In this document: in pieces, positions 62,913 to 64,000 of the stretch | Layout of the letters: each line of letters opens with the position of its first letter | Position numbering within the stretch: position 1 is the stretch's first letter | Assembly (NCBI GenBank): GCA_003169975.1 | Contig: PNAA01000024.1 | Span: 35,126-99,125, forward strand | Direction: 5' to 3' | Source of the DNA: Spartobacteria bacterium | GTDB taxonomy: Bacteria; Verrucomicrobiota; Verrucomicrobiia; Chthoniobacterales; UBA10450 | Length of the DNA stretch: 64,000 nucleotides | Position numbers and translations under genes: made by a program | The notes under the pieces: generated by a model | Told to the model about the DNA's origin: nothing | Seen by the model: the letters and a program-made list of their open reading frames with translations, nothing else | Databases searched by the model: none

Positions 62913-64000
62913 ATGACATTTAACAAAGACTGCATGTTTTATTCACTACCGCCATCCGGCCGATTCATCTGCGCTCTTGCTTTCCCGATTCTGATTTTGT
63001 TTGCCGGTGGGTGCAAAAAACAATCCGCGACGCCGTCGGCGCCGGAAGTTAAAGTCATCACGGTTACGCCGGCTAGTGTTCCGATTTTTGCGGAATGGAT
63101 CGGCACGTTGGATGGTTTTGTGAACGCGCAGATTCATGCGCAAGTAACCGGTTATCTACTCACGCAAAACTACGCCGAGGGCAGCGAAGTGAAAAAAGGC
63201 GATCTGCTGTTTCAAATTGATCCGCGTCCGTTTCAGGCCACGGTCGATCAGGCACTGGCGAAACTCGCGCAGGACAAGGCGTCGGCGGGCAAAACGGAAT
63301 TGGACCTGAAACGCGACACGGAGCTCTCGAAGAAAAACGTCGTTAGCCAGGAAGTATTCGACGACGCAGTTCAGGCGAACCTGGTGGCGGAGGCGCTGGT
63401 CAAGGCGGACGAAGCCGCGGTTGAAACCACGCAGTTGAACCTTGGATTCACCAAAATCACGGCGCCGATTGACGGCCTCGCGGGAATGGCCCTGGCCCAA
63501 ATCGGCGATTTGGTCGGGCAATCGAGCACCGTGCTCACGACCGTTTCGACGCTCAACCCAATCAAGGTTTATTTTCAGATCAGCGAACAATCCTATCTTG
63601 ATTTCTGGCAGCACCAGGTGGCTGGCAGCGGCGCCGACACCAATGCCGAATTGCAGCTAATTTTTGCCGACGGCTCGGTTTACCCGGAAAAAGGGAAGTT
63701 CTTCTTCGCCGACCGGCAGGTCAATCCGACCACCGGCACACTGCAAATCGTCGGACTTTTTCCAAACGCGAGTCTCATGTTGCGGCCTGGACAGTACGGT
63801 CGGGTGCGCGTGCAAACGCAAACGAAGGAGAACGCACTGCTCGTGCCGCAACGCGCCGTGACTGAACTTCAGGGCACCTATCAAGTCGCGATCGTTGACG
63901 CGACGAACACAGTGCATCTGCAATCAGTCAGAGTCGGTGCTCAAATCGGCTCGAATTGGATTATCGCGAGCGGCCTCAAGTCCGGCGACCGGGTCGTGGT
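62913..64000 (+). CDS. RND efflux membrane-fusion lipoprotein (3' partial)
   Basis: Runs off the right edge; 362 codons seen from ATG 62913 (an inner Met at 62934 is also possible). Lipobox LLFAGGC anchors it in the inner membrane's outer leaflet. Then the MFP layout: PASVPIFAEWIGTLDGFVNAQIHAQVTGYLLTQNYAEGSEVKKGDLLFQIDPRPFQATVDQALAKL (lipoyl part), an alpha-hairpin, FTKITAPIDGLAGMALAQIGDLVGQSSTVLTTVSTLNPIKVYFQIS, and the late RPGQYGRVRVQT and LLVPQRAVTELQG. It is a MexE/AcrA-type adaptor; pump genes would follow. Confidence 0.93.
   Translation, partial: MTFNKDCMFYSLPPSGRFICALAFPILILFAGGCKKQSATPSAPEVKVITVTPASVPIFAEWIGTLDGFVNAQIHAQVTGYLLTQNYAEGSEVKKGDLLFQIDPRPFQATVDQALAKLAQDKASAGKTELDLKRDTELSKKNVVSQEVFDDAVQANLVAEALVKADEAAVETTQLNLGFTKITAPIDGLAGMALAQIGDLVGQSSTVLTTVSTLNPIKVYFQISEQSYLDFWQHQVAGSGADTNAELQLIFADGSVYPEKGKFFFADRQVNPTTGTLQIVGLFPNASLMLRPGQYGRVRVQTQTKENALLVPQRAVTELQGTYQVAIVDATNTVHLQSVRVGAQIGSNWIIASGLKSGDRVV

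Overview
The window is about 60% GC and looks like a chromosomal piece of a soil or sediment bacterium, most likely a verrucomicrobium of the Chthoniobacter/Udaeobacter type. I infer this from the gene mix: two-domain AP2-like proteins, HAF-repeat and S74-chaperone surface proteins, a caa3-type respiratory cluster beside a clade II nitrous oxide reductase cluster, and palindromic intergenic repeats. No rRNA, tRNA or CRISPR array was recognised. Taxonomy is inference only.

Layout. (1) 1-6.6 kb: end of a hybrid histidine kinase, a purine-salvage unit on the minus strand (broken NCS1 permease, class III aminotransferase, guanine deaminase) and an AtoE-type short-chain fatty acid transporter. (2) 7-13 kb: small secreted proteins separated by repeat-rich spacers, one holding a 191-bp hairpin element, plus a duplicated 3' end of a beta-propeller gene. 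(3) 13.5-24.1 kb: a decayed type I restriction-modification locus on the minus strand. Its hsdM and hsdR remnants carry about ten copies of three short palindromic element families. A DUF433/DUF5615 toxin-antitoxin pair, an intact alpha/beta-hydrolase gene with LRV-like repeats, and a disrupted metallophosphoesterase-STAND-TPR gene are lodged between the pieces. (4) 24.4-31.3 kb: small secreted proteins, two AP2-like paralogues, a ParE-type toxin-antitoxin pair, a 2TM protein, an S74 surface protein and an isoprenylcysteine methyltransferase-like protein. (5) 31.5-39.7 kb: a large secreted protein with a Pro-Thr linker, a receiver-only regulator, a frameshifted histidine kinase, a GMC oxidoreductase, an MFS transporter and an HdeD-like protein. 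(6) 40.1-44.9 kb: a compact operon with two single-ring ClpB-D2-like AAA+ ATPases (one membrane-anchored), a membrane-anchored parallel beta-helix protein and another membrane-anchored protein. I do not recognise it as a described system. (7) 45.3-53.4 kb: a minus-strand respiratory operon (SSS symporter, caa3 oxidase II and fused I+III, CtaG, small membrane protein, Rieske protein, cytochrome b with fused cytochrome c). (8) 53.7-64 kb: an AraC regulator, a SCO1-like protein divergent from a blue-copper protein, and a clade II nos cluster (nosZ, a NosB-like membrane protein, nosD, nosF, nosY) followed by DUF2249, a Crp/Fnr regulator and the start of an RND efflux adaptor.

How it fits together. 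Regions 7 and 8 describe an aerobic chain with a bc-type complex feeding a caa3 oxidase, plus N2O respiration fed through a small copper protein. Two perfect Fnr/Dnr-type boxes (TTGAT-N4-ATCAA) between the SCO1 and blue-copper genes, with a Crp/Fnr gene in the same cluster, point to control by low oxygen or NO. A 9-mer, GCCTAACGA, is strongly over-represented in the core-like parts but has no exact copy between 4.5 and 31.6 kb, the stretch that holds the decayed and accessory genes. Several genes (NCS1 permease, histidine kinase, metallophosphoesterase-STAND, hsdR) carry single-base frameshifts or stops. These could be real decay or assembly error and should be checked against reads.
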